From Deltaproteobacteria bacterium (GTDB lineage Bacteria > Myxococcota_C > UBA6777), in assembly GCA_002731275.1 (NCBI GenBank), contig PCBK01000078.1:59720-123719 (forward strand): DNA of 64,000 nucleotides, in the 5' to 3' direction. A model generated the notes under the pieces. It was not told the origin of the DNA. It saw only the letters and a list, made by a program, of their open reading frames with translations, and did no database searches. This document shows positions 9,804 to 18,090 of this stretch, piece after piece. Numbering within the stretch: position 1 is the stretch's first letter; every line of letters starts with the position of its first letter. The translations under genes and the position numbers were made by a program.

Positions 9804-10619
9804 TCAGGATTCTTCGTTTGTATCCACAGACCCTTCGTTTTCTTCTTGACTTGGTGCGCTCTTCTCTTCAGCTGATGAACTCTCATCGACAACCTGCGCG
9901 GCTTCTGCAGGTTGAGCAGGTTTGGCCGGCGCTTTCGCGACAACAACACGAGCAGGCCGCAGGAGACGCTCGTGCAATGTGTATCCTGCCTGAAACACTT
10001 CGTAGACAGTATCCGGGTCGACTTCATCCGTTTCAACGGTTGAAAGGGCCTCATGGCGGTTATAATCAAAGGGTTGTCCCTTTGCCTCAAACCGTTCGAT
10101 TCCATGGTTCTTCATGATATCGAGAAACTGTCGAAAGACCATCTCAATACCCTCTCGAACAGAATCGCTGGCATCACCTAGAGTACCCAGTGCACGCTCA
10201 AAGTTATCGAAGACCTGAAGCATATCACGAGACAATGTCTCTGCGCCATATTTACGAAGCTCTGATTTTTCTCTCGCGTTACGTTTGCGGAAGTTATCAA
10301 AATCAGCATTGAGGCGCACGAATTGCTCGTACATTTCTTTAAATTCTTTTTCTTTCTTTTTATAAGCCTCTTCAGCCTCTGCCAAAGACGCCTTCAACGC
10401 GGTCACCTCTTCAGAGTGAACATCCTCATTGACTGTCGGCGTCGGTTCTTTCTCCGGTGCCTTCTCAACGGGGGTCTTCTCGGTCGAGTCTTGTACCTCT
10501 TCTTTCTCAGGGCTTTCATCTTTCGCACTGAGGCGACTTTCAAGGGACTCAAGTGCTTCTTGCATCAAAGCATCTGCACCTTCGACTTTGAGGTTGGATT
10601 TCTCTTGCTCTTGAGACAC
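9804..10619 (-). CDS. grpE: nucleotide exchange factor GrpE
   Basis: 271 residues, GTG start with AAGGAG nine bases upstream. About 95 charged, probably disordered residues precede a long coiled coil (ALKASLAEAEEAYKKKEKEF) and the GrpE core with the FDNFRKR motif, then the beta-wing (FDYNRHEALSTVETDEVDPDTVYEVFQAGY). GrpE releases ADP from DnaK. The protein is longer than the E. coli one (197) because of Glu/Pro/Ser-rich N- and C-terminal tails. First gene of the grpE-dnaK-dnaJ group; no HrcA gene or CIRCE element is visible upstream. Confidence 0.93.
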   Translation of the reverse strand: MSQEQEKSNLKVEGADALMQEALESLESRLSAKDESPEKEEVQDSTEKTPVEKAPEKEPTPTVNEDVHSEEVTALKASLAEAEEAYKKKEKEFKEMYEQFVRLNADFDNFRKRNAREKSELRKYGAETLSRDMLQVFDNFERALGTLGDASDSVREGIEMVFRQFLDIMKNHGIERFEAKGQPFDYNRHEALSTVETDEVDPDTVYEVFQAGYTLHERLLRPARVVVAKAPAKPAQPAEAAQVVDESSSAEEKSAPSQEENEGSVDTNEES

Positions 10620-11024
10620 GTTGTCATTCTCCTTTTGCCTTTTACATCCGGCTCTTCTTTAGGTAGATGTGTCTACCAAAAAAACACCATATCAAAAAAG
10701 AACTCTCAGGACTAGTAAGAATCACCCAAAAGAATAGTTGCTTGTCATCATGACTACAAAATCAGACCCCTACAATAACTATTTTTCGTGGGTTGTAAAC
10801 CAAGAAAATACCGCCCCACATGACGCGACCTCCTGCACACATGCCCATCAAAGACCCTCTTCATCCAATGACGAGCCAAATGAATTCGATGGTGCGATTG
10901 AGACCGAATTGTGATATGAACATCGCGCAAACATATCATCAAGTGCGCGCAGGTAACGAACCTCGGCACTTCAACCATAGTTCGTCCATCAGGGACAGCA
11001 CTAGTAAGACGAAAGGCTCGACAA
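10620..11024. promoter_or_regulatory. 405-bp divergent intergenic region with hairpin before grpE
   Basis: No gene seen. At 10662-10677 there is a perfect inverted repeat, GGTAGA-TGTG-TCTACC, 43 bp upstream of the grpE start; it would form a 6-bp hairpin in the grpE leader or serve as an operator. The classic CIRCE repeat (TTAGCACTC-N9-GAGTGCTAA) is absent, so heat-shock control, if any, uses another route. The remainder must also hold the promoter of the plus-strand CcmD-like gene. Confidence 0.45.
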
Positions 11025-11450
11025 ATGAAGCGTTTGTGTACGACCGCATGGTTCGCGGCATGGTTTGTTTTGGCTGGCACTGTGGCTCATGCAGAGACCC
11101 CAAAGTCCCCCACTCCAACTCCCAAAGTCACCCCCAAAAAGGTTGAAACCAACGCCCCCAAAAAGGTTGAAACCAACGCACCCAAAACAGCGACTCCAGC
11201 GCCCAAGAGACGCCCTGCTCCTCGCAAAGCAGCGGGCGCGGCGAGTGACCAAACCAACTTCGTCGACACCAGCCAAAACAAAGCGACAGATCCGTATTGG
11301 GATCGTCCCTATCTCGTCGCTGCGTATGCCATTGTCTGGTCACTCTTCTTCATCTATCTCGTCGTACTGCTTCGTCGCATCCGAAGCAACCAGGATGATC
11401 TTTCTCGCCTGGAGAAGCGCGTCGAAGAGCTCGTCTCCGAAGAAGGTTGA
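11025..11450 (+). CDS. CcmD-family-like small membrane protein
   Basis: 141 residues. A signal peptide (cleavage near AHAE) is followed by a Pro/Lys/Thr-rich exported linker of about 70 residues. Then comes a C-terminal segment YLVAAYAIVWSLFFIYLVVL with RRIRSNQDDLSRLEKRVEEL: one membrane helix ending in a positive, coiled-coil tail. This helix-plus-tail matches the alternative CcmD family, the small subunit of the haem exporter in cytochrome c maturation. No ccmABC or other maturation gene is adjacent, so the role is tentative. The linker contains a perfect 24-bp tandem duplication (see repeat). Confidence 0.6.
   Translation: MKRLCTTAWFAAWFVLAGTVAHAETPKSPTPTPKVTPKKVETNAPKKVETNAPKTATPAPKRRPAPRKAAGAASDQTNFVDTSQNKATDPYWDRPYLVAAYAIVWSLFFIYLVVLLRRIRSNQDDLSRLEKRVEELVSEEG
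11133..11180 (+). repeat. two tandem 24-bp units inside the CcmD-like gene
   Basis: Two adjacent 24-bp copies differ only at the last base and each encodes PKKVETNA. The unit length is a multiple of three, so copy-number change would only lengthen the exported linker. Confidence 0.85.
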
Positions 11451-11460
11451 TCTCGGCAGA

Positions 11461-12294
11461 TCAACTCTCCTCTCGCAATCCAAACAACGCTCTTGTGTTC
11501 TCCGATGTCTTCGCGACCACTTCCTCCAACGACACTCCTAACAACTTCGCAACAGCCCGTGCGGTCTCCACGACAAATGCGGGCTCATTTCGCTTTCCAC
11601 GGTGGGGCTTTGGTGCCAAAAATGGCGCATCTGTCTCAACCAAGAGTCGATCCAGAGGGAGCTTTTTAACAACCCGCTTGAGCGACTTTGAAAACGTGAC
11701 GATCCCTGGAATGGAGAGATAGAATCCCATCTCAAGGCAGCGTTCAGCGAGGTTGGCGCTTCCACTGAAACAGTGGATCACACCACAAAAGGGCTTCCCT
11801 TCGCGTACCTCTTCGAGCAGCTCGATCGTCTCCTCTTCTGCGTCTCGTGTGTGGATCACCAACGGCATCCCGGTCCGCATCGACAACCTCGCAAAATGTC
11901 GAAACACTCGAAGTTGATCTTCTTTGGGAGAATTCATGTAGAAAAAATCGAGCCCTACTTCACCGATCCCCACGACTTTTGGATGCGAGAGCAGCCCTTC
12001 AAGCCCCTCCAGCTCTTCCTCTGTCGCTTCCGCCGCACTATGAGGATGCACACCAACAGCCACAAAGACATTTTGATGCGCTTCAGCGATCGCGATCGCG
12101 CGATGGCTGGAGGCGAGGCCACAACCAATTGTGATCATCTGTGAAACCCCACCATCTGCGGCGCGCGCGATCGCTTCATCGCGATCCGCATCAAATGGCT
12201 CCATGTCCAAATGCAAATGTGAATCGATCAATGAGACGGACTTCCCCTCATACTCAAATGAAAGAGGCGTACTCTCGGATATCGGTGATTCCAT
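11461..12294 (-). CDS. tatD: TatD-family metal-dependent hydrolase/DNase
   Basis: 277 residues from the ATG at 12294, preceded by GGGAGAG; the upstream in-frame ATG at 12387 has no ribosome site and would add residues unlike the family. TIM-barrel metal ligands are all present: DSHLHLD (His26, His28), GEVGLDF (Glu112), VIHTRD (His148), IHCFSG (His174) and ETDAPFL near the C terminus. TatD enzymes are Mg-dependent 3'-5' exonucleases acting on DNA or RNA. It follows ricT and holB, the same neighbourhood in which tatD is found in many bacteria. A 10-bp gap separates its end from the convergent CcmD-like gene. Confidence 0.92.
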   Translation of the reverse strand: MESPISESTPLSFEYEGKSVSLIDSHLHLDMEPFDADRDEAIARAADGGVSQMITIGCGLASSHRAIAIAEAHQNVFVAVGVHPHSAAEATEEELEGLEGLLSHPKVVGIGEVGLDFFYMNSPKEDQLRVFRHFARLSMRTGMPLVIHTRDAEEETIELLEEVREGKPFCGVIHCFSGSANLAERCLEMGFYLSIPGIVTFSKSLKRVVKKLPLDRLLVETDAPFLAPKPHRGKRNEPAFVVETARAVAKLLGVSLEEVVAKTSENTRALFGLREES

Positions 12295-12431
12295 GTCTCT
12301 CTCCCTGACATACGTAAAAAAGATAAAAGAATTCCTGGAAACGATCTCGTAAGGACAAAAGTTCAGTTGGATGGGTGTAAAAGACAAACTTGGCGGGTCA
12401 AAGGAGCAACAAGAGACAAATCACTTCTCCA

Positions 12432-13883
12432 CTACTTTTTCTTTCGACGCCTTCTGTTTCCTGAGCGACGACGATTTCTCTTCCCCTTTGTCGATTTCGT
12501 CTCTTCAGACGCCTCTCCACTTTTCGTTTCTGGTGATGTTTTGCTCTCGGCACTTTGCTCAGGTGCAGCTTGCTTCACCTCTTTTGTCGGGACACTTGTG
12601 GCCTTTGGCACAGAAGACTTCTCGACGGATTCTTTTTTGATAGGTGATGTCTCCTCAGCGCTCTGTTTCGGTGCTTCGGAAGAACGTCCCTCTTCGCCAG
12701 GTTTGGGACGGCGACGTCTACGACCTCTTCGACGACCACGACCTCGACTCTCAGCGCTCTCTTTCAGCCCCTGCTCTTCCTGTGATGGACTTTCGGGGTT
12801 TGGGGGGATAGGCTCACTCGTCGGCTTCTTCACTTCATCGACAGTGGGCTCACCTGGTCCACGTTGTTGCTCTCGACCTTTTCGGGGTTTACGAGGTGGA
12901 CGCTTCTCCTTCTTCTCGTCGTGAAATGCTCGCTTCTCTTTTTGTGTACGAGAGGACAACTTCCCACGTGGTTCCATCAATGGCTCGATCCCACGACGCG
13001 CTTTTTTCTTATGCTTGTTGGCCTCTTGTTCGACCTCTTGGAAGTGCTCCCACATCTTCTCGGCTTGCTCTTCATATCCGGCAAGTTCGGAGAGGTGGAG
13101 TTCTTTCTCGACAGGAGGGTCAAGCTCCCAAAATACTAACCTGACGGACTCCCGCAGAGGAAACACCTCTCGCACGCGAGCTTTCCCTTCTGGCATTTGA
13201 AGCACGCGTCCAACTTTTGGCAACGCACGTCGTACAGCTTGATACAACTCTTGTTCGTAGGAAAGGCAACACATCAACCGCCCGCATACTCCGGACACTT
13301 TTTGGGGGTTGAGGGTGAGATTTTGGTCCTTGGCCATACGAATGGAGACAGGGTTAAAGTTGCGCAAGAAGCGACTACAGCACAACTCCTGTCCGCAAGG
13401 TCCGATCCCACCGATCAACTTGGCGCTGTCACGGACACCGATCTGACGCATCTCGATACGCATACGAAAGTGTCTCGCGAGATCACGCACCAGCGAACGG
13501 AAATCGATTCGCCCTTCAGCCGAAAAGTAAAAGAGCAGCTTGCTCCCACTGTAGAGATACTCGGCGCGTACAAGCTTCATCGGGAGCTTGTGGACTTCGA
13601 TACGTTCGCGACAAAAATCGAACGCCTCTGTCTCTTTGCGTCTGTTGGACTCTTGCCTTTGGACGTCCTCAGCGGAAGCTCGTCGCAGGACTTTATTGGG
13701 ACGAAGGTTAGCAGGTGGTGTAGCCGAGATGTGCTTGATCGACTTCACCATGCCCACGGCCAGACCGTGCTCTGTCTGGACGATGACGAACTCTTCACAT
13801 TGCAATTCGAGATCACCAGCGTCAAACAAGTACAGCTGCCCTGCGATGCGAAAACACACCTCAACATATTGTTGATTGCTCAT
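12432..13883 (-). CDS. ricT: RicT/YaaT-type PSP1-domain protein with long basic tail
   Basis: 483 residues. The first ~285 are the RicT (YaaT, PSP1 domain) core. Six cysteines lie in two clusters: GPCGQELCC (163, 168, 169) and VCGRLMCC (200, 205, 206), the sites for Fe-S cofactors of the Ric complex, which assists RNase Y-dependent mRNA processing in Bacillus. The remaining ~200 residues are low complexity: Pro/Glu/Ser-rich with several poly-Arg/Lys blocks, ending in RRRRKKK, a likely disordered RNA-binding tail absent from Bacillus RicT. The start overlaps the holB stop by 4 bp (ATGA), giving translational coupling, and holB-ricT is a conserved pair. Confidence 0.9.
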   Translation of the reverse strand: MSNQQYVEVCFRIAGQLYLFDAGDLELQCEEFVIVQTEHGLAVGMVKSIKHISATPPANLRPNKVLRRASAEDVQRQESNRRKETEAFDFCRERIEVHKLPMKLVRAEYLYSGSKLLFYFSAEGRIDFRSLVRDLARHFRMRIEMRQIGVRDSAKLIGGIGPCGQELCCSRFLRNFNPVSIRMAKDQNLTLNPQKVSGVCGRLMCCLSYEQELYQAVRRALPKVGRVLQMPEGKARVREVFPLRESVRLVFWELDPPVEKELHLSELAGYEEQAEKMWEHFQEVEQEANKHKKKARRGIEPLMEPRGKLSSRTQKEKRAFHDEKKEKRPPRKPRKGREQQRGPGEPTVDEVKKPTSEPIPPNPESPSQEEQGLKESAESRGRGRRRGRRRRRPKPGEEGRSSEAPKQSAEETSPIKKESVEKSSVPKATSVPTKEVKQAAPEQSAESKTSPETKSGEASEETKSTKGKRNRRRSGNRRRRKKK

Positions 13884-14875
13884 GCTGCGCCTCCCAAGGT
13901 GAGAAACATTTTCTCAAGCGAAAGGAGCGGTGAAACGTTCCGCGAGAGCGCATACTGCGCGTCCTCTATCGCATGAATCCCTGTGTAGATTTGTTCGGTG
14001 GAGATGAGCTGCGCATGTCTTCGTAGCTCGGGGAGACAATCCTGGTTGATCACGTACTGCTCGGCTCCTTCTATTTCTTTCAAAAACATCACATCGCGTA
14101 ACCACATCCGGATCTGATCGAGATACAATGGAATGTGTGTGCCAGATTGCGCGACCTTTTCGGCCCAGTTCATCGCAAGAGTGACGCCTGTATAAGGTGC
14201 ATGTAGATCAGGTAAATCCTGTAAAAACTCTCGGCGCTCAGGACCGAGCAGGACCTCGGACATTTGCAGCGCTTTTCCGATGCTACCTTCAGCGATCCCT
14301 GCCGCGATTTGGGCCTTGATTGGATCGAGACCATGTGCCTCGACCAACACCTTCTGCAACAGATCCCGCGCGATAGGGACAAAAGACACCCGCTGACACC
14401 GCGAGATAATCGTCGGAAGTAGACGGCTCGAAGACTCTCCGAGCAATACGAACAAGTTGTCAGGTGGTGGCTCTTCCAAAATCTTCAAAAATGCGTTGGA
14501 GGACTCGATGTTCATGGACTCAACACCGTCCACGATCACCACACGCATCTTTGCCTCGTTGGGAGGAAAACGGACCATGCGCTGCATATGCCGAATCTGT
14601 TGGATCTTGATCGTGTTTTTTTCAGGCGCAATCGACCATACGTCGGTGTGGTTATTGTGCAAGATTTTTCGACAAGAAGGGCATATCTCACACGGCTCGA
14701 CGTCTGAGCGTTCACCTTCACAATTGAGCAACCGGGCGAGCGTCAGCGCGGTCTTGCGCTTTCCGATCCCAGAAGGTCCAACAAACAAGTAAGCGTTGGG
14801 GACACGACCGTGGGTATATGCTCTCTTGAGATCCCCAATCGCCCTCGTCTGACCAACTATATCTGAAAAGCCCAT
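13880..14875 (-). CDS. holB: DNA polymerase III delta' subunit
   Basis: 331 residues from the ATG at 14875, which has GAGG five bases upstream; a GTG seven codons earlier lacks a ribosome site. Clamp-loader AAA+ protein: GPSGIGKRKT P-loop (33-42), a four-Cys zinc module (Cys52, 62, 65, 68) and an ILEEPP motif with sensor segment SSSRLLPTIISRCQ. Delta' is the fixed subunit of the gamma/tau clamp loader that opens the beta clamp at replication forks. The P-loop is more complete than in E. coli delta', as in many non-enteric homologues. Overlaps ricT downstream. Confidence 0.92.
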   Translation of the reverse strand: MGFSDIVGQTRAIGDLKRAYTHGRVPNAYLFVGPSGIGKRKTALTLARLLNCEGERSDVEPCEICPSCRKILHNNHTDVWSIAPEKNTIKIQQIRHMQRMVRFPPNEAKMRVVIVDGVESMNIESSNAFLKILEEPPPDNLFVLLGESSSRLLPTIISRCQRVSFVPIARDLLQKVLVEAHGLDPIKAQIAAGIAEGSIGKALQMSEVLLGPERREFLQDLPDLHAPYTGVTLAMNWAEKVAQSGTHIPLYLDQIRMWLRDVMFLKEIEGAEQYVINQDCLPELRRHAQLISTEQIYTGIHAIEDAQYALSRNVSPLLSLEKMFLTLGGAA

Positions 14876-14952
14876 CCAAACCTCTTCCTCAGACACCAGG
14901 AAAATGACACTTTCTCACGCCATGTATGAAAGTCATGGGTGCCAAAGTCAAC

Positions 14953-15912
14953 CTATAACGCAAGACACATCAAATCAGCACACGCAAACACAGCCTCCTC
15001 AGAGGCCTCTGTATCGAGCTGACGAAGTGCAGTCAGCGTCTCTTTGACGCGATCTTGCACCTGCTCATCATGTGCGCCAGGATCGTGATGCGTAATGCCC
15101 AACTTGCGACACCCACCTTTCACCATCAACCCAGCACAATAATCGGGCGTACCGTGGCCAAACCCCTTTGTCTGCGTGTCATAGCGTTCACGTGAGTACT
15201 GACAATCTTGTACGAGCAGATCCGCTCCAGAGACGTGAGACAACAGCTCTGTTGGGTAACCATCGGTGTTCTCGTGATCTGTCAAGAACACAAAGACCTT
15301 CCCAGATGAACGCTCTTCGAATCGATAAGAGATGGTCATTTGTGGATGATTGGTCCTCCACATCTTGATCACCAGACACTCATCAAGTGGCAGGTCACGC
15401 TCTCCGAGCGTCCAGACATCAGCCTGCTCCATCTCCTCCAACATCTCTTGTGAGATCGACGTCAGTCCGACGTCCGGATGGCAAATCAAGACTTGGTCTG
15501 TGCAACTCTTGATGTTGTGGCAGTCAAAGCGCTCTTGCACAAAGCCAAAGTCCACAGGAAAGAAAGGCGCCCTCATCAAGTGACGAAAGACACCTTCTGG
15601 TCCGAGATCATCTTCACATGGTCCCCACACGTTGAGCCGGGCACTAGGGATGAATGTGTGGGGTGCAAGGCAAAGGCCTTGGGTGTGATCATGATGCCAG
15701 TGGGAAAAAAGCAATGAAATATTGAAGATACCTTCTTTGAGCAAGTCGCCGCACAACGGAACGTATCCAGAGCCGGCGTCGACCACCAGCGCCATCCCCT
15801 CGGGTAAAGCAGCTGACTCGACGCGCAAGCAAGTCGTATTTCCACCGTGCTGCTGGACGTCTGGTCTGGATACAGGGATCGAACCTCTGGTACCGTATAG
15901 TGTGATCTTCAA
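14953..15912 (-). CDS. metallo-beta-lactamase-fold hydrolase
   Basis: 319 residues if translated from the TTG at 15912, which has GGGAGG six bases upstream and gives the family-typical N terminus MKITLYGTRGSIPV. An ATG at 15960 would add 16 atypical residues. The zinc motif HxHxDH is at 71-76 (HWHHDH), followed by further ligands in VLICHPDVG, LTDHE and THHDPGAHD. The family includes RNase Z-like and cyclic-nucleotide phosphodiesterase-like enzymes that often act with signalling proteins. No substrate can be assigned. It is upstream of holB on the same strand with a 77-bp gap. Confidence 0.8.
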   Translation of the reverse strand: MKITLYGTRGSIPVSRPDVQQHGGNTTCLRVESAALPEGMALVVDAGSGYVPLCGDLLKEGIFNISLLFSHWHHDHTQGLCLAPHTFIPSARLNVWGPCEDDLGPEGVFRHLMRAPFFPVDFGFVQERFDCHNIKSCTDQVLICHPDVGLTSISQEMLEEMEQADVWTLGERDLPLDECLVIKMWRTNHPQMTISYRFEERSSGKVFVFLTDHENTDGYPTELLSHVSGADLLVQDCQYSRERYDTQTKGFGHGTPDYCAGLMVKGGCRKLGITHHDPGAHDEQVQDRVKETLTALRQLDTEASEEAVFACADLMCLAL

Positions 15913-16038
15913 ATCTGGCCTCCCTGTCAGGATCACGATGTTCAAATACTCGATCATCAAATCGAGTCCATAGTGCTATGTATTATCGCAAAAAGATACG
16001 AAGTGTAAACAACAGTGTATCCCCACCCCTCAAATCTT

Positions 16039-18090
16039 TCACCTTTTTGGCTTCACCTTCCGAAACAATTTCTGCCACTGCACACGATGTGTCGGAGTAC
16101 GGAGCAGAGAATTGTCCAACGAAAAGATCTCTTGCCTCGAAATCTCGACGTGAGGTGTAAAAAGCTGCTGATGGATCTCTGTGTTTACCCGCAACCAAAA
16201 TGCTTTGTCCTTCTCCTTGGCTTTTTGCAACACCTGCACCCGCGAGAGCACATTCCCTCCCCCACCTGTGAGCACCACTTGGACGAGCTTTCCTTTGGCA
16301 TGTAGACGCAAAGAGAACCCCTGCGCAAGTGACGAAAATCGAGGGGAACGCAGCAACTGCCGCTTCAAAAAGTCCGCTCGATCACCAGAGGTGCTGATCT
16401 TCACAGGCAGAGAGAGACGCAAGAGCCGGAAAAAAGAACCGTCTTGATGAAGCACGCGAGCGTATGCGCGGCGCATCTTCTCGTGGTCTCCCTGCTCCAG
16501 ATACACCTGTCCTTGCAACATAAACATCCGCAATCGCAGCGGCCGCAGTTGCTTGGGGAGCGCGAGCAGCGCTCTTCGACTCAAACGCAACGCCTCCTTT
16601 GACTTCCCCTGCTTGAGCGCCGCTTCTGCGTCGAGAACACGCAACATCGCCCCCATCGTCGCAGGCGCGCCGCTCTCCTTTTGCCTGATCTCCGAGAGCA
16701 CCTTGCGAATGATCGCTGGCCCCATCAACGCGATCAGATCATGTGTCATCCTGTATGGAATCGTCATCCCACCTGAACGATACGGAGAGAGCGTATCGTA
16801 CAAAAACGTCCCCTTCGCCAAAGTCCGTCTGATCTGCGAGCTCTCTCTCCATATCGCGATGGACATCCATCGCTCACGAAACCATCGACCCATCCGACCA
16901 AAGAAGCTATATGTCGCGGCCCTCTCTCTCATCTGTTCGAGGCTCAGCAACCGCGCACGTCGACGGACCAATCTCGCACCAGCGACCTGTTGCTCCACCT
17001 TCGCGCTCGTGTGACCGTGCCTGTCTGGACGATCTTTGATCCTGGAGAGGGCTTTCAACGCCAACTTTGCCTGCCCAATCGTGACGAAGAAATTCGCCTG
17101 GTTCATCTGATTGCTCGCAAATAACGACTCGGAGAGCTTGGGAGCCTGACGCAAAAACCACAATCTCGCACGCTTCAACGCATTCCAAGCATCGTTGAAC
17201 CGACCCTGATCGAGATACATTGTGACCAACATCTCCCAAGGATTACCGTGCATTGAGCGATGGAAAAAACGTGTCCCACTGAGCGCGTACTGCTCCGCTG
17301 GCTCAAACTGAAAGACGGAGAGATATGCCTCCGCGAGATTCGTCATGTGGATAGTGCGCTCGTAGGTCGAAGACTTGCGAAGATCAAATTGCACCGCTTT
17401 TTTGCAGAACTTCAACGATTGCGCGCGATGCCCTTCTTCGTATGAGATCGCACACAAAGCATTGAGCGCCGAGCTCATGTACTTCTTCTGCTTGAGATAT
17501 CGTTTGGCTAGTTTGTTCGCGGCCTTGTAACGGCGCAACTTCATCAAAATCCAGGGCAACAGATCTTCGAGCTTGTGTTTTGGGTGCATCTTGTCGTGGT
17601 AAGCGATCAACTTCATCGCCTTTTTGTCCCGACCAAGTTGGCGCAATAAGCTGATCCACTCGTGTAAAAACATTCGATGTGTAAAACTCGGCATCTTCGG
17701 GCCAAGCCTCTTTGAAATGCTCTTCCAGCTGCGCTTGACATACCACAGCGCCTTCATCAGCTCGCCCTCTGCGTGACGGTGTACACAAGCCATCACGAAA
17801 TGGGCGACATACCCTTGTGGATCTTTCGCCAACATCTTCTCAGCCGTCGTCCGCGCCTCCGTGTACTTACCGATCTTATAGAGGTAAATACTTCTCCTCT
17901 CCTCTGGAGTCAGCTGGTGTACTCTCGACGCAAACATCCCCACCATCGAGTAACACGCCCTCACCTCCCCCACCCCGACACACAATCCCCCACAGAGCAC
18001 AACAAAGGCTATGAGTGATCGAAAAAATCGAGCATATGGACTAAAAAACATATGGACATCACGTGTCATTGTTTGAAGACTAGGACACAT
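16039..18090 (-). CDS. exported TPR-repeat protein (last gene of moxR operon)
   Basis: 683 residues. The start overlaps the end of the TgpA-type gene by 11 bp and has a strong GGAGG-type site inside that gene's last codons. One N-terminal hydrophobic segment (LIAFVVLCGGLCVGVG) acts as signal peptide or anchor; the rest is helical with TPR-like pairs (e.g. IYLYKIGKYTEARTTAEKML and LNALCAISYEEGHRAQSLKFCKKA). No catalytic motif. In moxR-DUF58-transglutaminase operons a TPR protein commonly completes the set and probably scaffolds the envelope complex. The exact role is not known. Confidence 0.75.
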   Translation of the reverse strand: MCPSLQTMTRDVHMFFSPYARFFRSLIAFVVLCGGLCVGVGEVRACYSMVGMFASRVHQLTPEERRSIYLYKIGKYTEARTTAEKMLAKDPQGYVAHFVMACVHRHAEGELMKALWYVKRSWKSISKRLGPKMPSFTHRMFLHEWISLLRQLGRDKKAMKLIAYHDKMHPKHKLEDLLPWILMKLRRYKAANKLAKRYLKQKKYMSSALNALCAISYEEGHRAQSLKFCKKAVQFDLRKSSTYERTIHMTNLAEAYLSVFQFEPAEQYALSGTRFFHRSMHGNPWEMLVTMYLDQGRFNDAWNALKRARLWFLRQAPKLSESLFASNQMNQANFFVTIGQAKLALKALSRIKDRPDRHGHTSAKVEQQVAGARLVRRRARLLSLEQMRERAATYSFFGRMGRWFRERWMSIAIWRESSQIRRTLAKGTFLYDTLSPYRSGGMTIPYRMTHDLIALMGPAIIRKVLSEIRQKESGAPATMGAMLRVLDAEAALKQGKSKEALRLSRRALLALPKQLRPLRLRMFMLQGQVYLEQGDHEKMRRAYARVLHQDGSFFRLLRLSLPVKISTSGDRADFLKRQLLRSPRFSSLAQGFSLRLHAKGKLVQVVLTGGGGNVLSRVQVLQKAKEKDKAFWLRVNTEIHQQLFTPHVEISRQEIFSLDNSLLRTPTHRVQWQKLFRKVKPKR

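Noticed and set aside
8864..10117. Plus-strand 417-codon frame opposite dnaK and grpE
   Set aside because: Mirror of well-conserved chaperone genes; composition is typical of antisense frames.
10620..10760. CIRCE element or HrcA control before grpE
   Set aside because: The CIRCE arms are absent; only a GGTAGA/TCTACC repeat is present.
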